Source of the DNA: Paracoccus limosus
GTDB taxonomy: Bacteria; Pseudomonadota; Alphaproteobacteria; Rhodobacterales; Rhodobacteraceae
Length of the DNA stretch: 64,000 nt
Direction: 5' to 3'
Assembly: GCF_009711185.1 (NCBI RefSeq)
Contig: NZ_WMIF01000018.1
Location: forward strand, 17,214 to 81,213
Shown: positions 18,228 through 27,595 of the stretch, piece by piece
Numbering within the stretch: the stretch's first letter is position 1
Layout of the letters: each line of letters starts with the position of its first letter
Translations under genes and position numbers: made by a program
The notes under the pieces: generated by a model
Databases searched by the model: none
What the model was told of the DNA's origin: nothing
Seen by the model: the letters and a program-made list of their open reading frames with translations, nothing else

Positions 18228-18571
18228 TCGGGCTGGGTCCCGGGGGAACAGCGCGGCGCTATCGCTCGCTCTGAGCGGCGGGAGCCACCGGCGTTGCCAC
18301 CCGCTGCGGGTGCGGGACCAAGCGGCATGGGGGCCGACACCATCCAGCTGCGATGTGGCGCCCCCCAAAACACACCTGGCTTTGGTCATGCGCCCGCAGC
18401 GGCCCTAAGCGCCTTCGGCGGCACACCCACCGCCAGCGGTCGCCCACGCGCGCCGTCACACCATCGTGGCGGGCCCACCCCCACAGGCCACGCCCCAAAG
18501 ACTGGCGCCCCCTGCGCAATCTCGTGCAAATGCACAGGCGCAACCACCTGCCCCGGCACCACCCAAGCGCC
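18228..18571. other. Gene-free segment after the truncated permease
   Basis: 344 bases, GC-rich, with no frame showing similarity to a known protein on either strand and no clear inverted repeats of an insertion sequence. It follows the break in the SLC13 gene and is probably a deletion scar or leftover of a lost element. Confidence 0.3.
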
Positions 18572-20203
18572 CTACCCCGAACGCAGGCGGCTTTCGATCA
18601 GCAGCCCCTCCTCGTCCAGAATCGGATGCGCGACCGAGACCAGATGCGCGTTGATCCGCTTGAGGTCGCGCAACATGTCCAGATGCAGCGACGAGGTTTC
18701 GCGGCTGGCGGGATGGCCTTCGCGCAGGCGGATCAGGTGCTTCTTGGCGGATTGCCGTTCAAGGTTGCGGATCTCGACCTTGATCTCCATCAGGCGACGG
18801 GCCATGTCGCGGTCGCGGCTTAGAAACACAGTCTGCGCCAGCCGCAGGTTTTCCTGCGTGGCAACGAACAGCGTGTCCAGTTCCGCATAGCCGGGATCGG
18901 AAAAGCGCAGGCCCAGCCCCACCTTCATCCGCACGGCGGGCGCCAGCCCCTTGTCGATGATGTCGCCAACATGCTCCAGGTTGATCACATAATCCAGAAT
19001 GGTGATCGAGCGGCGGCGGTCGTCCTCGCTGGCGGCGGCACCAAGGCGCGACAGATAGGTCTTGATCTCTTGCTGGCGGCGGTCGACGCGGGTTTCGATC
19101 TGGGCCACCTCGGCCAAGGGCGCGGTGTCGTTTTCGCGGAATGCCAGCCGGGTCTGGGTCAGCATGCGCTGCACGGAATCGCCCACCGCCAGCACCTCGC
19201 GGCTGGCCCCGGTCAGCGCCAGCAAGGGCGTGGCCAGCGCGCTGTCGTCCAGCCAGGCCGGGCCCGGTTCGGCGCCGGCATCGTCGTCATCCGGCACCAA
19301 GCGCTGCAAAAGCCGCCCCAGCGGCCCGGCCAGCGGTGAGGCCAGCGCCGCCAGTGCCAGATTGAAGGCCAGATGCGCCTCGACCGCCAGCCCGCCGCTG
19401 GGCAGTGGCAGAGCCGCAAGCGCGGTGCCCGCCACCCCCGCCAGCGGCAGTGCCAGCACGCAGCCTGTGGCGCGCACGACCAGATTGCCCAAGGTGACAC
19501 GGCGCGCAGCCGCCCCAAGCTGCGCCGTGGCCAGAACCGCCGGCACCGCCCCGCCAAGGTTCGCCCCCAGCACCAGCACCACCGTCAGCCCCGCCGGCAG
19601 CACCAGCGAGGCGACCAGCAGAACCGCCGCCAGCGAGGACGAACACATCACCGCGATCAGCGCCGCAAACAGCAATGCCACCGGCCATGCCCCATCCAGC
19701 AGCGGCAGAAAGGCCGCCACCGCCTGCGATTGCCGCAGCGGCAGCGTCGCCTGTTCCAGCAGCACCAGCGACACCAGCATAAGCCCGATGCCGATCAGCG
19801 CCCGGCCCAGACCCGAACACAGCGCCGTGCCGCGCCGGCCCAGCACATAGCCCAGAAACAGTAAAAGCGGCGCCAGCGCCTCGACCCCGGCCGAAACCAT
19901 CACCGCCGTCAGCGCGGTGCCGATATTGGCCCCCAAAAGCAGCACCTGCGCCATGCGCGCGTCGATCATCCGCCGTTCGACGAACGAGGCGGTCAGCAGC
20001 GCCGTCGCGGTCGAGGATTGCAGGCCCAGCGTCGTGATCACACCCGACAGAAAGGCGCGCGGCCCGGTTCCCGCCCCCTTGCCCATCGCCATGCGCAGGC
20101 GCATGCCAAAGGCATCGGTGACGCCATCGCGCACCAGCCCCAGCCCGAACAGCAACAGGGCGATGGCGCCAGCCAATTGGAAAAACACGAGCAGCGAAGC
20201 CAT
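18572..20203 (-). CDS. Na/Pi cotransporter family protein with PhoU-like C-terminal domain
   Basis: 543 residues. The first about 300 form two Na/Pi cotransporter repeats with the QSS signatures: GLQSSTATALLTASF and MCSSSLAAVLLVASL, plus GANIGTALTAV and GANLGGAVPAV. The C-terminal 200 residues are helical and PhoU-like (SVQRMLTQTRLAFRENDT..., DYVINLEHVGDIIDKGL). It would import phosphate with sodium at the inner membrane. ATG 20203 is preferred over 20227 because AAAGGGGG lies just upstream. A Pho-box-like pair of CTGTCAC repeats occurs about 100 bases upstream, in agreement with phosphate regulation. Single-gene unit. Confidence 0.87.
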   Translation of the reverse strand: MASLLVFFQLAGAIALLLFGLGLVRDGVTDAFGMRLRMAMGKGAGTGPRAFLSGVITTLGLQSSTATALLTASFVERRMIDARMAQVLLLGANIGTALTAVMVSAGVEALAPLLLFLGYVLGRRGTALCSGLGRALIGIGLMLVSLVLLEQATLPLRQSQAVAAFLPLLDGAWPVALLFAALIAVMCSSSLAAVLLVASLVLPAGLTVVLVLGANLGGAVPAVLATAQLGAAARRVTLGNLVVRATGCVLALPLAGVAGTALAALPLPSGGLAVEAHLAFNLALAALASPLAGPLGRLLQRLVPDDDDAGAEPGPAWLDDSALATPLLALTGASREVLAVGDSVQRMLTQTRLAFRENDTAPLAEVAQIETRVDRRQQEIKTYLSRLGAAASEDDRRRSITILDYVINLEHVGDIIDKGLAPAVRMKVGLGLRFSDPGYAELDTLFVATQENLRLAQTVFLSRDRDMARRLMEIKVEIRNLERQSAKKHLIRLREGHPASRETSSLHLDMLRDLKRINAHLVSVAHPILDEEGLLIESRLRSG

Positions 20204-20299
20204 GACACCCCCTTTCACCGGGATCATGCAACAAGGGCGTTAATCAAACGTGACCGCCGCCCCAAGGCCACGCAAGCCCGGCAGCGATCCGGCCGGTCC

Positions 20300-20317
20300 C
20301 TGTCACATTACTGTCAC
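20300..20317 (+). promoter_or_regulatory. Pho-box-like direct repeat upstream of the Na/Pi cotransporter
   Basis: CTGTCAC-ATTA-CTGTCAC, two 7-base repeats with an 11-base period, is the classic PhoB site layout (CTGTCAT-N4-CTGTCAT). It lies 97 bases before the start codon of the phosphate cotransporter. The repeats read on the plus strand while the gene is on the minus strand, so the orientation is opposite to the usual one; binding by PhoB is inferred. Confidence 0.55.
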
Positions 20318-20411
20318 AATCAACACCACAATGCCCGATTGCGAGGCATCACGTCCCCGTGCCCCCGCAAATACGGCTGCCCGGCAGCGATGCGCCGAGC
20401 GGGGTCCTGGA

Positions 20412-21806
20412 TCAGGACTTGGGCTTGGCCATGCCGACACCGCCGGCCGAGGCCGCGCTTAGCGCCACATAGTTCAGCGCCTGCTGGCGCAGGGCATTGG
20501 CCAGATCCTGACGCGCCGACAGCAGCGTGCGCTCGGCGTCCAGCACCGGGAAGAACCCGGCCTCGCCCAGCTCATAGGAGGTCCGCGCCAGACTGACCGA
20601 TTCCCGCGCATTGGCAACCAGCCGGGTCTGGGCATCGACCGAGCGCGCGTCGCGGTTATAGCCGGCCAGCGCGTTCTCAACCTCTTCGACGGCCTTCAGC
20701 ACCGCCGCCTGCCATGCCAGCCGCGCCTGTTCCGCCTTGGCCTCGGCCGCGGAAAGCCGCGCCTTGTTGGCGCCGCCCGAGAACAGCGGCACCGAGATCT
20801 GCGGGCCAAAGCCCCAGGTCTTCATGCTGCCGCCGCCCGACAGGTTGACGGGGGTGACATTGCCCGACAGCGTCAACTTGGGATAGAAGGCCGCCTTGGC
20901 CTCGCCCACGCCGGCGACGGCGGCGGCCAGATTGGCCTCGGCCACGCGCACATCGGGGCGGGCGCGCACCACATCGGCCGGAACGCCGACGCTGGCGCGA
21001 TAGCGGGCGCGCGGCTGGCTGCTGCCCTTGCGCAGACGCTGCGCCAGATCGGCGCTGCGCCCGGCGGTCAGCGTCGCCAGCCGGTTGATCGACTGGTCAT
21101 AGCCCACCTCCAGCGTCGGCAGCGCGGCCTCGGCCTGGGTGACCAGCTGCTCGGCTTGCAGGACCTCGACGCGGCTGACGCTGCCCAGCACATCCTGTTC
21201 GCGGGTCAGGGCCAGCGTGCGCTTGCGGCTTTCAAGGCTTTGCCGGGTCAGGGCGACCGCCTCCTGATAATAGCGGGCATCGACATAGGCCTGCGCGATG
21301 GCGCTGGCCACGGTCAGCCGCGCCACCTCGGCCGAGAAATAGGCCGCATCGACCTGCGCCGAGGCGCCGGCGCGGGCGGCGCGGTTCTGGCCGAAAATGT
21401 CGATCAGCCACGAGACGCCCAGCGTGCCCGAGGTGCTGTCGCTGATCACGCCGGTGCCATTGCTGTCGCCCCGGTTCGCTGCGCCCGACAGGGTCGCCTG
21501 CGGCAGGTCATTGGCGCCGACCATGCGGGCATTGGCCTGTGCCTCGCGGATGACGGCAACGGCGGTCTGCACATCAAGGTTGCGCGCAAGGCCTGCGGCG
21601 ATCAGCGCATCCAGCTGGCTGTCACGGAAGGACGACCACCAGATATTGCTGCCGGCACGGCGCGCCGGGCTGTCGGCGGCGAACCGCTCGGGCAGGTCGG
21701 CCTTGGCGGCGGTCAGGCTGGTGGCGGGGGCGCAGGCGGCCAGCGCCAGCGTCGAGGCAAGGCCGCCCAGCATCAGGCGGCGCGACAGGATCAGGGATTG
21801 AGTCAT
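20412..21806 (-). CDS. Outer-membrane efflux lipoprotein (NodT/OprM family)
   Basis: 464 residues. Signal peptide with lipobox LAAC at residues 22-25 (lipid-anchored Cys), then two OEP repeats of long helices alternating with short beta segments. Typical motifs are DQLDALI-like SQLDALIAAGLARNLDVQTA, LSWLIDIFGQNRAAR, VGVPADVVRARPDVRVAEANLAAA and YELGEAGFFPVLDAERTLLSA. It forms the trimeric outer-membrane duct of the tripartite RND pump encoded upstream. 51 bases separate it from the pump gene; it is last in the operon. It ends GVGMAKPKS. Confidence 0.93.
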   Translation of the reverse strand: MTQSLILSRRLMLGGLASTLALAACAPATSLTAAKADLPERFAADSPARRAGSNIWWSSFRDSQLDALIAAGLARNLDVQTAVAVIREAQANARMVGANDLPQATLSGAANRGDSNGTGVISDSTSGTLGVSWLIDIFGQNRAARAGASAQVDAAYFSAEVARLTVASAIAQAYVDARYYQEAVALTRQSLESRKRTLALTREQDVLGSVSRVEVLQAEQLVTQAEAALPTLEVGYDQSINRLATLTAGRSADLAQRLRKGSSQPRARYRASVGVPADVVRARPDVRVAEANLAAAVAGVGEAKAAFYPKLTLSGNVTPVNLSGGGSMKTWGFGPQISVPLFSGGANKARLSAAEAKAEQARLAWQAAVLKAVEEVENALAGYNRDARSVDAQTRLVANARESVSLARTSYELGEAGFFPVLDAERTLLSARQDLANALRQQALNYVALSAASAGGVGMAKPKS

Positions 21807-21857
21807 GGTTTCACTTGCACAAAAGGGAAAGGACGGGCCCGAAGGGGGCCCGCCGGA

Positions 21858-24800
21858 TCACGCGGTCTGGCCGGCTGCGCCCCGCGCCCGGCTGAACAGC
21901 CCAAGCACGAAGACGAAGAACACCGGAACGAAGAAGATCGCAAGCACCGTTGCCGCAACCATGCCGCCGATCACCCCGGTGCCGATGGCATTCTGGCTGG
22001 CGGCCGAGGGGCCGGTGGCGATGGCCAGCGGCACCACGCCCAGCGTGAAGGCCAGCGAGGTCATCAGGATCGGGCGAAAGCGCAGCTTGGCGGCCTCGAC
22101 GGCGGCGTCGATCAGGCTTTGGCCCTGTTCGCGCAGTTCCTTGGCGAATTCCACGATCAGGATGGCGTTCTTGGCCGACAAGCCAATGATTGCGATCAGC
22201 CCGACCTTGAAATAGATGTCATTGGGCATGTCGCGCAGCAGCACCGCGACCACGCAACCCAGCACACCCAGCGGCACCACCAGCATCACCGACAGCGGGA
22301 TCGACCAGCTTTCGTAAAGCCCCGACAGCAGCAGGAAAACGAACAGGATGCTCATGGCATAAAGCAGGGTTGCCTGACTGCCGGCCTGAATTTCCTCAAG
22401 CGATTGCCCGGTCCATTCATAGCCAAAGCCCTGCGGCAGCGCCTCGGCCAGCCGCTGCATCTCGGCCATGGCTGCGCCCGAACTGTGGCCCGGCGCGGCA
22501 TCGCCGGCGATGCGGATCGAGGGATAGCCGTTATAACCGACCACTTGCGACGGCCCCTGTTCCCAGTTCACCGTGGCAAAAGAGCTGAACGGCACCATGC
22601 CGCCATTGCTGTTGCGCACCGTCAGCTTCAGGATGTCCTCGGCATTCATGCGCGCGCCGGCATCGGCCTGCAGCATCACCCGCTGCATCTTGCCGGCATT
22701 CGGGAAGTCGTTGACATAGGCCGAACCCAGATATTGCGAGATCGTTCCCGAGATATCGGCAAAGGTAACGCCAAAGGCATTGGCCTTTTCGCGGTCCACG
22801 GTGACAAAGACCTGCGCCGCCGATGGCAGGCCCTCGATGCGCAGCCCGGTCACGATGCCGCCCTTTTGCGCCTCGTCGATGATCTGCTGCGCGGCTGCCA
22901 GCAGGGCCTCCTGCCCCTGCCCGGCACGATCCTGCAAGCGGAAGCTGAAGCCGCCGGTTGTGCCCAGACCCGGGATCGGCGGCGGCGACAGGGCATAGAC
23001 CTGCGCATCCTGATAGGAAAACATCTGCATGTTCGCTGCCATGGCAATCTGATCGGCCGATTGGTCGCGCTCGGCCCAGTCCTTGAAGGTGGTAAAGATC
23101 AGGCCGGCATTTGGCCCCTGCCCCGAAAAGCTGAAGCCGCGGATCGACACGACATTCTCGATCTCGGGCATATTCTGATACATGGCAGTCGCCGCCGCCA
23201 ACACCTCGTCGGTGCGGTTCGAGCTGGCGGTGGGGGGCGTCTGGATGTCGGTGATGACAAAGCCCTGATCCTCGTTCGGCAGAAAGCTGGTGGGCAGGCG
23301 GACAAATCCCGCGCCCATGGCCACCACCAGCAGCGCATAAAGCCCCATCATCACCAGCCGCCGCCGCGTGACCATGACGACCGAACGGCCATAGCTGTCG
23401 GTCAGCGCATCAAAGCGGCGGTTGAACCAGCCAAAGAAGCCGCGTTTCTCATGATGGCCGGTGATCGGCTTCAGGAAACTGGCGCACAGCGCCGGCGTCA
23501 GCGTCAGCGCAAGGAAGGCCGAAAACAGGATCGCCACCACCATGGTCAGCGCGAACTGCCGGTAGATGATGCCCGACGAGCCGGGGAAGAACGCCATCGG
23601 GATGAACACCGCCGCCAGCACCAGCGTGATGCCGACGATGGCGCCCGAGATCTGGCCCATGGCCTTTTGCGTGGCTTCGCGCGGCGGCAGGCCTTCGGTC
23701 GCCATGATGCGCTCGACGTTCTCGATCACCACGATGGCGTCATCGACCAGAATGCCGATGGCCAGCACCATGGCGAACATGGTCAGCACGTTGATCGAGA
23801 ATCCGGCGACCAGCATCACCGCGACCGTGCCGGCCAGCGCGATCGGCACCACGATGGTCGGGATGATGGTATAGCGGAAATTCTGCAGGAACAGGAACAT
23901 CACCGCAAAGACCAGCACCATCGCCTCAAGCAGCGTATGCACCACCTTTTCGATCGAGGCCGCGACGAAGGGGGTCGTGTCATAGGGGATCTGGTAGCTG
24001 ACGCCCTGCGGGAAGAATCGCGACAGCTCCTGCATCTTGTCATGCACGGCGGCCGAGGTGTTCATCGCATTGCCGGTCGTGGACAGCTGGATGCCCATGG
24101 CGGCGGCGGGCTTGCCGTTGATGCGGGTGGCAAAGCTGTAAGTCTCGGCGCCGACCTCGATGCGGGCCACGTCGCGCAAAAGCACGGTCGAGCCGTCCGG
24201 GTTGGCGCGCAGCACGATGCGGCCAAACTGGTCGGGATCATCGAGCTGACCCTTGATCAGCACATTGGCGGTCAGCTGCTGTCCGATAGGGTTCGGATCG
24301 GCCCCGACCTTGCCCGCCGAAACCTGCGCGTTCTGCGCCCGGATTGCGGCCAGCACATCGGCGCTGGACAGGTTCAGGCCGGTCATCTTGGCCGGGTCGA
24401 TCCAGATGCGCAGCGCACGCTCGGGGGCAAAGACCTGCGCCCGGCCCACGCCCTCGATCCGGCGCATTTCGCCGGCGACGTTGCGGTTGATGTAGTCGCC
24501 AAGCGCGATGTCATCCATGCTGCCATCGTCCGAGGTCAGCGCCACGAACATCAGAAAGCCCGAGCCCGCTTCCTCGATCAGCACGCCCTGATCGACCACG
24601 CTTTGCGGCAGCAGTGGCTCGACCCGCGCGACGGCGTTCTGCACATCGACCTGAGCGCGGGCGATATCGGTGCCCGGGGCAAAGGTCGCGGTGATCTGCA
24701 TGGCGCCGGAACTGTCCGAGACCGACTCGTAATAGGCCAACCCTTGCACGCCGTTCAGCTCGTCTTCGATGGGCTGGGCAACGGACTGGTTGATCTCGCC

Positions 24801-24962
24801 CGGCGCGGCGCCGGTGTAGCTGGTCGAGATGGTGATCTGCGGCCATGCCACCTGCGGATATTGCGCAACCGGGATCCGCGGCAGGGCGAGCAGCCCTGCG
24901 ATCACGATAAAGATCGAGATGACCCAGGCCAGCACCGGCCGGGTGATGAAGAATTGCGCCAT
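21858..24962 (-). CDS. RND multidrug efflux pump (AcrB/MexB, HAE1 family)
   Basis: 1034 residues, normal for HAE1 transporters of hydrophobic and amphiphilic drugs. The N-terminus [27 protein letters not shown] is diagnostic. Twelve TM helices with two large periplasmic loops can be seen; the proton-relay aspartates are in [16 protein letters not shown], and the second half has [23 protein letters not shown]. It sits in the inner membrane and exchanges protons for drugs. It starts three bases after the adaptor stop, so the two are coupled. Substrates cannot be deduced. Confidence 0.95.
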   Translation of the reverse strand: MAQFFITRPVLAWVISIFIVIAGLLALPRIPVAQYPQVAWPQITISTSYTGAAPGEINQSVAQPIEDELNGVQGLAYYESVSDSSGAMQITATFAPGTDIARAQVDVQNAVARVEPLLPQSVVDQGVLIEEAGSGFLMFVALTSDDGSMDDIALGDYINRNVAGEMRRIEGVGRAQVFAPERALRIWIDPAKMTGLNLSSADVLAAIRAQNAQVSAGKVGADPNPIGQQLTANVLIKGQLDDPDQFGRIVLRANPDGSTVLLRDVARIEVGAETYSFATRINGKPAAAMGIQLSTTGNAMNTSAAVHDKMQELSRFFPQGVSYQIPYDTTPFVAASIEKVVHTLLEAMVLVFAVMFLFLQNFRYTIIPTIVVPIALAGTVAVMLVAGFSINVLTMFAMVLAIGILVDDAIVVIENVERIMATEGLPPREATQKAMGQISGAIVGITLVLAAVFIPMAFFPGSSGIIYRQFALTMVVAILFSAFLALTLTPALCASFLKPITGHHEKRGFFGWFNRRFDALTDSYGRSVVMVTRRRLVMMGLYALLVVAMGAGFVRLPTSFLPNEDQGFVITDIQTPPTASSNRTDEVLAAATAMYQNMPEIENVVSIRGFSFSGQGPNAGLIFTTFKDWAERDQSADQIAMAANMQMFSYQDAQVYALSPPPIPGLGTTGGFSFRLQDRAGQGQEALLAAAQQIIDEAQKGGIVTGLRIEGLPSAAQVFVTVDREKANAFGVTFADISGTISQYLGSAYVNDFPNAGKMQRVMLQADAGARMNAEDILKLTVRNSNGGMVPFSSFATVNWEQGPSQVVGYNGYPSIRIAGDAAPGHSSGAAMAEMQRLAEALPQGFGYEWTGQSLEEIQAGSQATLLYAMSILFVFLLLSGLYESWSIPLSVMLVVPLGVLGCVVAVLLRDMPNDIYFKVGLIAIIGLSAKNAILIVEFAKELREQGQSLIDAAVEAAKLRFRPILMTSLAFTLGVVPLAIATGPSAASQNAIGTGVIGGMVAATVLAIFFVPVFFVFVLGLFSRARGAAGQTA

Positions 24963-24965
24963 GGA

Positions 24966-26171
24966 TCAGCCCTTTTCCGACGAAGCGGCGGCCTGCACCG
25001 CATCCGGCGCAGGCGTCGCTGCGGCCTCGGCCCCGGCCTCGGCCCCGGCCCCGGCCCCGGCGGGTTGGGCCACGACCTTGGCCTGCGGATAAAGCTTCTG
25101 CGCGCCCGCCACGACGACGCGGTCGCCGGGGTTCAGCCCCTGTTCGACCAGCCAGCGGTTGTCGCTGGTCTGGCCCAGCACCACGTCGCGGCGCACCACG
25201 CTGTCCTCGCCCTCCAGCGCATAGACATAGGCCTGCCCGGCCTGATCGCGCTGCACGGCCATCTGCGGAATGGTCAGGGCGTTTTCACGCACCGCCTGTT
25301 CGATGCGGGCACGGACGTAAAGCCCGGGCAGCAGCATGCCGTCGGGGTTCGGGAATTCGGCGCGCAGCGTGATCTGGCCGGTGGTGCTGTCCACACTGGC
25401 CTCGGAGAACAGCAGCTTGCCCGAATGCGGATAGCTGGTGCCATCGTCAAAGATCAGCTGCACCCGCGCCTCGTTCGCGGCATCCATGACCAGTTGCCCC
25501 GCCTCGCGCGCGCGGCGCAACGCAAACAGGTCGGAGGCCGATTGCGTCACATCGACATAGACCGGGTCCAGCTGCTGGATCGTGGCCATGATGTCGGTCT
25601 GGGCGTTGACCAGCGCACCCTCGGTCACCAGCGCGCGACCGACGATGCCGGAAATCGGCGCGATCACATCGGTATAACCCAGATTCAGCTCGGCCTCTTG
25701 CAGGGCGGCGCGGGCGATGGCGACATCGGCCTCGGCCTGCGCCAGCGTGGTATTGGCGTTCTCCAGATCGACACCGGCGGTCACGCGACGCTCGCGCAGG
25801 GCGGCGGCGCGTTTCATCTGGTCGGCGGCATTGTCGCGGCTGGCCTCGGCACGCTTGAGCGTCGCTTGGGCGCTGGCCACGCGCACCGCAAAGGGCGCCT
25901 TGTCGATGCGGTAAAGCACATCGCCCATCTTGATGCGGCTGCCCTGTTCAAAGACCCGCTCGGTGACGATGCCGCCGACGCGGGGGCGCACCTCGGCGGT
26001 GCGGGTGGCGGCAACGCGGCCCGGCAATTCGTTGACGACGGGCAGCGCCTCGGGGGTCATGGTCTGGACGCTGACCACCGGCGGCGGCAGTTCCTGCGCG
26101 GAGAGCGGCGCTGCGGACAATAGCAATGCGGTCAGGCAGGCGAACCTGCCCGGCAATCTGTCGGGAAGCAT
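24966..26171 (-). CDS. RND efflux periplasmic adaptor (AcrA/MexA family)
   Basis: 401 residues with a signal peptide (ACLTALLLSAAPLSAQ). It shows the lipoyl-type halves TAEVRPRVGGIVTERVF...GDVLYRID and DVIAPISGIVGRALVTEGALV around an alpha-helical hairpin (about 95-165), then beta-barrel and membrane-proximal parts. No lipobox cysteine is seen, so it is probably a soluble or weakly anchored form. The C-terminus holds an Ala/Gly/Glu-rich tail encoded by a tandem GGCCCC-type repeat. It links the RND pump to the outer-membrane factor. Follows tetR by 39 bases. Confidence 0.93.
   Translation of the reverse strand: MLPDRLPGRFACLTALLLSAAPLSAQELPPPVVSVQTMTPEALPVVNELPGRVAATRTAEVRPRVGGIVTERVFEQGSRIKMGDVLYRIDKAPFAVRVASAQATLKRAEASRDNAADQMKRAAALRERRVTAGVDLENANTTLAQAEADVAIARAALQEAELNLGYTDVIAPISGIVGRALVTEGALVNAQTDIMATIQQLDPVYVDVTQSASDLFALRRAREAGQLVMDAANEARVQLIFDDGTSYPHSGKLLFSEASVDSTTGQITLRAEFPNPDGMLLPGLYVRARIEQAVRENALTIPQMAVQRDQAGQAYVYALEGEDSVVRRDVVLGQTSDNRWLVEQGLNPGDRVVVAGAQKLYPQAKVVAQPAGAGAGAEAGAEAAATPAPDAVQAAASSEKG
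25023..25058. repeat. Six tandem GGCC(C/T)C hexamers in the adaptor gene
   Basis: Six consecutive hexamers (GGCCTC or GGCCCC) encode the alternating Ala/Gly/Glu tail of the efflux adaptor. The repeat is in frame; copy-number change would only lengthen or shorten the tail by two residues per unit. Confidence 0.7.
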
Positions 26172-26210
26172 GAGCGGATCTTTCGGTGTGGGGAGGGGAG
26201 AGTTAGGGCG

Positions 26211-26777
26211 TCAGGGTGCCGAGACCCCCTTGTCGGTCTTGGCGACCTCCAGCAGGTCGTCGAGGATCTCGTTGCGGGTCACATCGTCAAAGCGGTGAAA
26301 CCCGAAGCATTCCAGAAACATCATGCCGTAAAGCGTCAGCAACAGCCGCAGCATCCGGCGCGGCTCTTCCGCCTCGGCGGAAATGCGGCAGGCGTCTTCG
26401 GACAGGGCCTCGCGCATGACCTCGCGGCATTGCGCATTCTCGCCCATGCTGGCGCTGATCAGCATGGTGATGGCCACGTCGTCATCGGTGGGCGCCGTGC
26501 GGAAATGTTCGATCAGGGTGCGCAGATAGGCGTTCGGCTCGCCCTCATGATCGACCAGCATCGCGGCGAATTCGCTGCGGTGGGTGGCGATCTGGTGGCG
26601 GGTGAAGGCAGCCAGCAGCCCGGCCTTGCCGTCGCAATCATAGACCACGCTGGACTTGCTGACGCCCGCCTCTTTGGCGACGGCATCGATGCTGAGCCCG
26701 CTGACGCCGACACGGCGGGCAACCGCCTCGACGGCCCGCATCAATTCCTCGCGGTCGATGCTGCGCTTGCGTCCCAT
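26211..26777 (-). CDS. TetR-family repressor of the RND efflux operon
   Basis: 188 residues. N-terminal TetR DNA-binding domain: REELMRAVEAVARRVGVSGLSIDAVAKEAGVSKSSVVYDCDGKAGLLAAFTRHQ, with the recognition helix around VSKSSVVYDCDGK (a Tyr-Asp variant of the usual xYYYHF). The C-terminal ligand domain is poorly conserved. The start at 26777 excludes a 19-residue extension that would read through the operator. It is the first gene of the tetR-adaptor-pump-duct operon and has a palindrome just upstream, which suggests autoregulation together with the pump. Confidence 0.88.
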   Translation of the reverse strand: MGRKRSIDREELMRAVEAVARRVGVSGLSIDAVAKEAGVSKSSVVYDCDGKAGLLAAFTRHQIATHRSEFAAMLVDHEGEPNAYLRTLIEHFRTAPTDDDVAITMLISASMGENAQCREVMREALSEDACRISAEAEEPRRMLRLLLTLYGMMFLECFGFHRFDDVTRNEILDDLLEVAKTDKGVSAP

Positions 26778-26797
26778 TCCGGCCTCGTCTATTTCAA

Positions 26798-26811
26798 TAC
26801 GACCGTTCGTA
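26798..26811. promoter_or_regulatory. Palindromic TetR/AcrR-type operator
   Basis: TACGACCGTTCGTA has 5-base inverted arms (TACGA/TCGTA) with a 4-base centre and lies 21 bases upstream of the tetR start, in an AT-rich promoter segment between tetR and the divergent GntR gene. ACGACCGTTCGT-like palindromes are common operators of TetR-type efflux regulators. It could affect both divergent genes. Confidence 0.6.
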
Positions 26812-26890
26812 AATAATTCGTGGGCCTGAGTCAACCGGCTTGCCCGAAGGCGGTCAATGCGGCACAGTCGGCCGTCATCTGGGGGGAAAC

Positions 26891-27595
26891 GTGCAGGACT
26901 GGCTGGCGGGCAAGACGCCGATCCAACGCAAGAACGCAGCCGAAGTCGTGTTCGAGGATCTGCGCGCGGCCATTCTGGCCGGAGGCATCCCCATCGGCAG
27001 CCGGCTGCCGTCCGAGGAAAAGCTGGCGCGCAGCTATGGCGTCAGCCGACCCATCATCCGCGAGGCGATGCGGTCCCTGCAAACGCTGGGCCTGACGCGG
27101 TCGCGCTCGGGCAGCGGCAGCTTTGTCATCTCGGACAGCCCGCCGCCGGACCTGGCTTACGGCGCCGTCACCGCCCGCGACCTGATCGAGGCCCGCCCCC
27201 ATGTCGAGATCCCGGCCGCCGGCTGGGCCGCCCTGCGCCGCAGCGAGGCGCAGCTGGCGCGGCTGATGGCGCTTTGCGACCGGATGGAGCAAGAGGTGGC
27301 CAGCCTGACCTGGGTGGGTCTGGACAGCGATTTCCACGCCCTGATCGCCGAGGCGGCGCAGAACGCGCTCTTTGCCCGCATCGTCGTGGAATCGCGCGAG
27401 GCGCTGCAAAAGCAGTCCGAGCTGGTCAACCTGATGGCGGACCGGCGCATGGCCTCGAATATCGAGCACCGCCGCATTGCCGAGGCCATCGGCTCCGGTT
27501 CAGAGGCTGCGGCGCAAGAGGCGATGCGGGCGCATCTGGACCGGGTCGCGGCCGCCGTCACCGGCATCACCGCGCGCAACCGCAAGAACGGCTAG
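26891..27595 (+). CDS. GntR-family (FCD) transcriptional regulator
   Basis: 234 residues from the GTG at 26891, which follows GGGGGGAAAC. Winged helix in residues about 12-80 (AAEVVFEDLRAAILAGGIPIGSRLPSEEKLARSYGVSRPIIREAMRSLQ), then an FCD domain with likely metal ligands in LDSDFHALIAEA, SNIEHRRIAEAI and MRAHLDRV. The FadR/PdhR subgroup usually senses organic acids. Target genes are unclear: it is divergent from tetR and convergent with the IclR gene, whose stop codon it overlaps (shared GCTAGC). Confidence 0.82.
   Translation: MQDWLAGKTPIQRKNAAEVVFEDLRAAILAGGIPIGSRLPSEEKLARSYGVSRPIIREAMRSLQTLGLTRSRSGSGSFVISDSPPPDLAYGAVTARDLIEARPHVEIPAAGWAALRRSEAQLARLMALCDRMEQEVASLTWVGLDSDFHALIAEAAQNALFARIVVESREALQKQSELVNLMADRRMASNIEHRRIAEAIGSGSEAAAQEAMRAHLDRVAAAVTGITARNRKNG

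Noticed and set aside
18259..18543. Minus-strand frame of 94 codons in the gap after the truncated permease
   Set aside because: Arg/Trp/Cys-rich, no known domain, no SD; typical of noncoding GC-rich DNA.
21156..26123. Very long plus-strand open frame of 1655 codons across the efflux operon
   Set aside because: It is the antisense shadow of three well-supported RND genes; its sequence is rich in His, Arg, Gln and Asp without domains.
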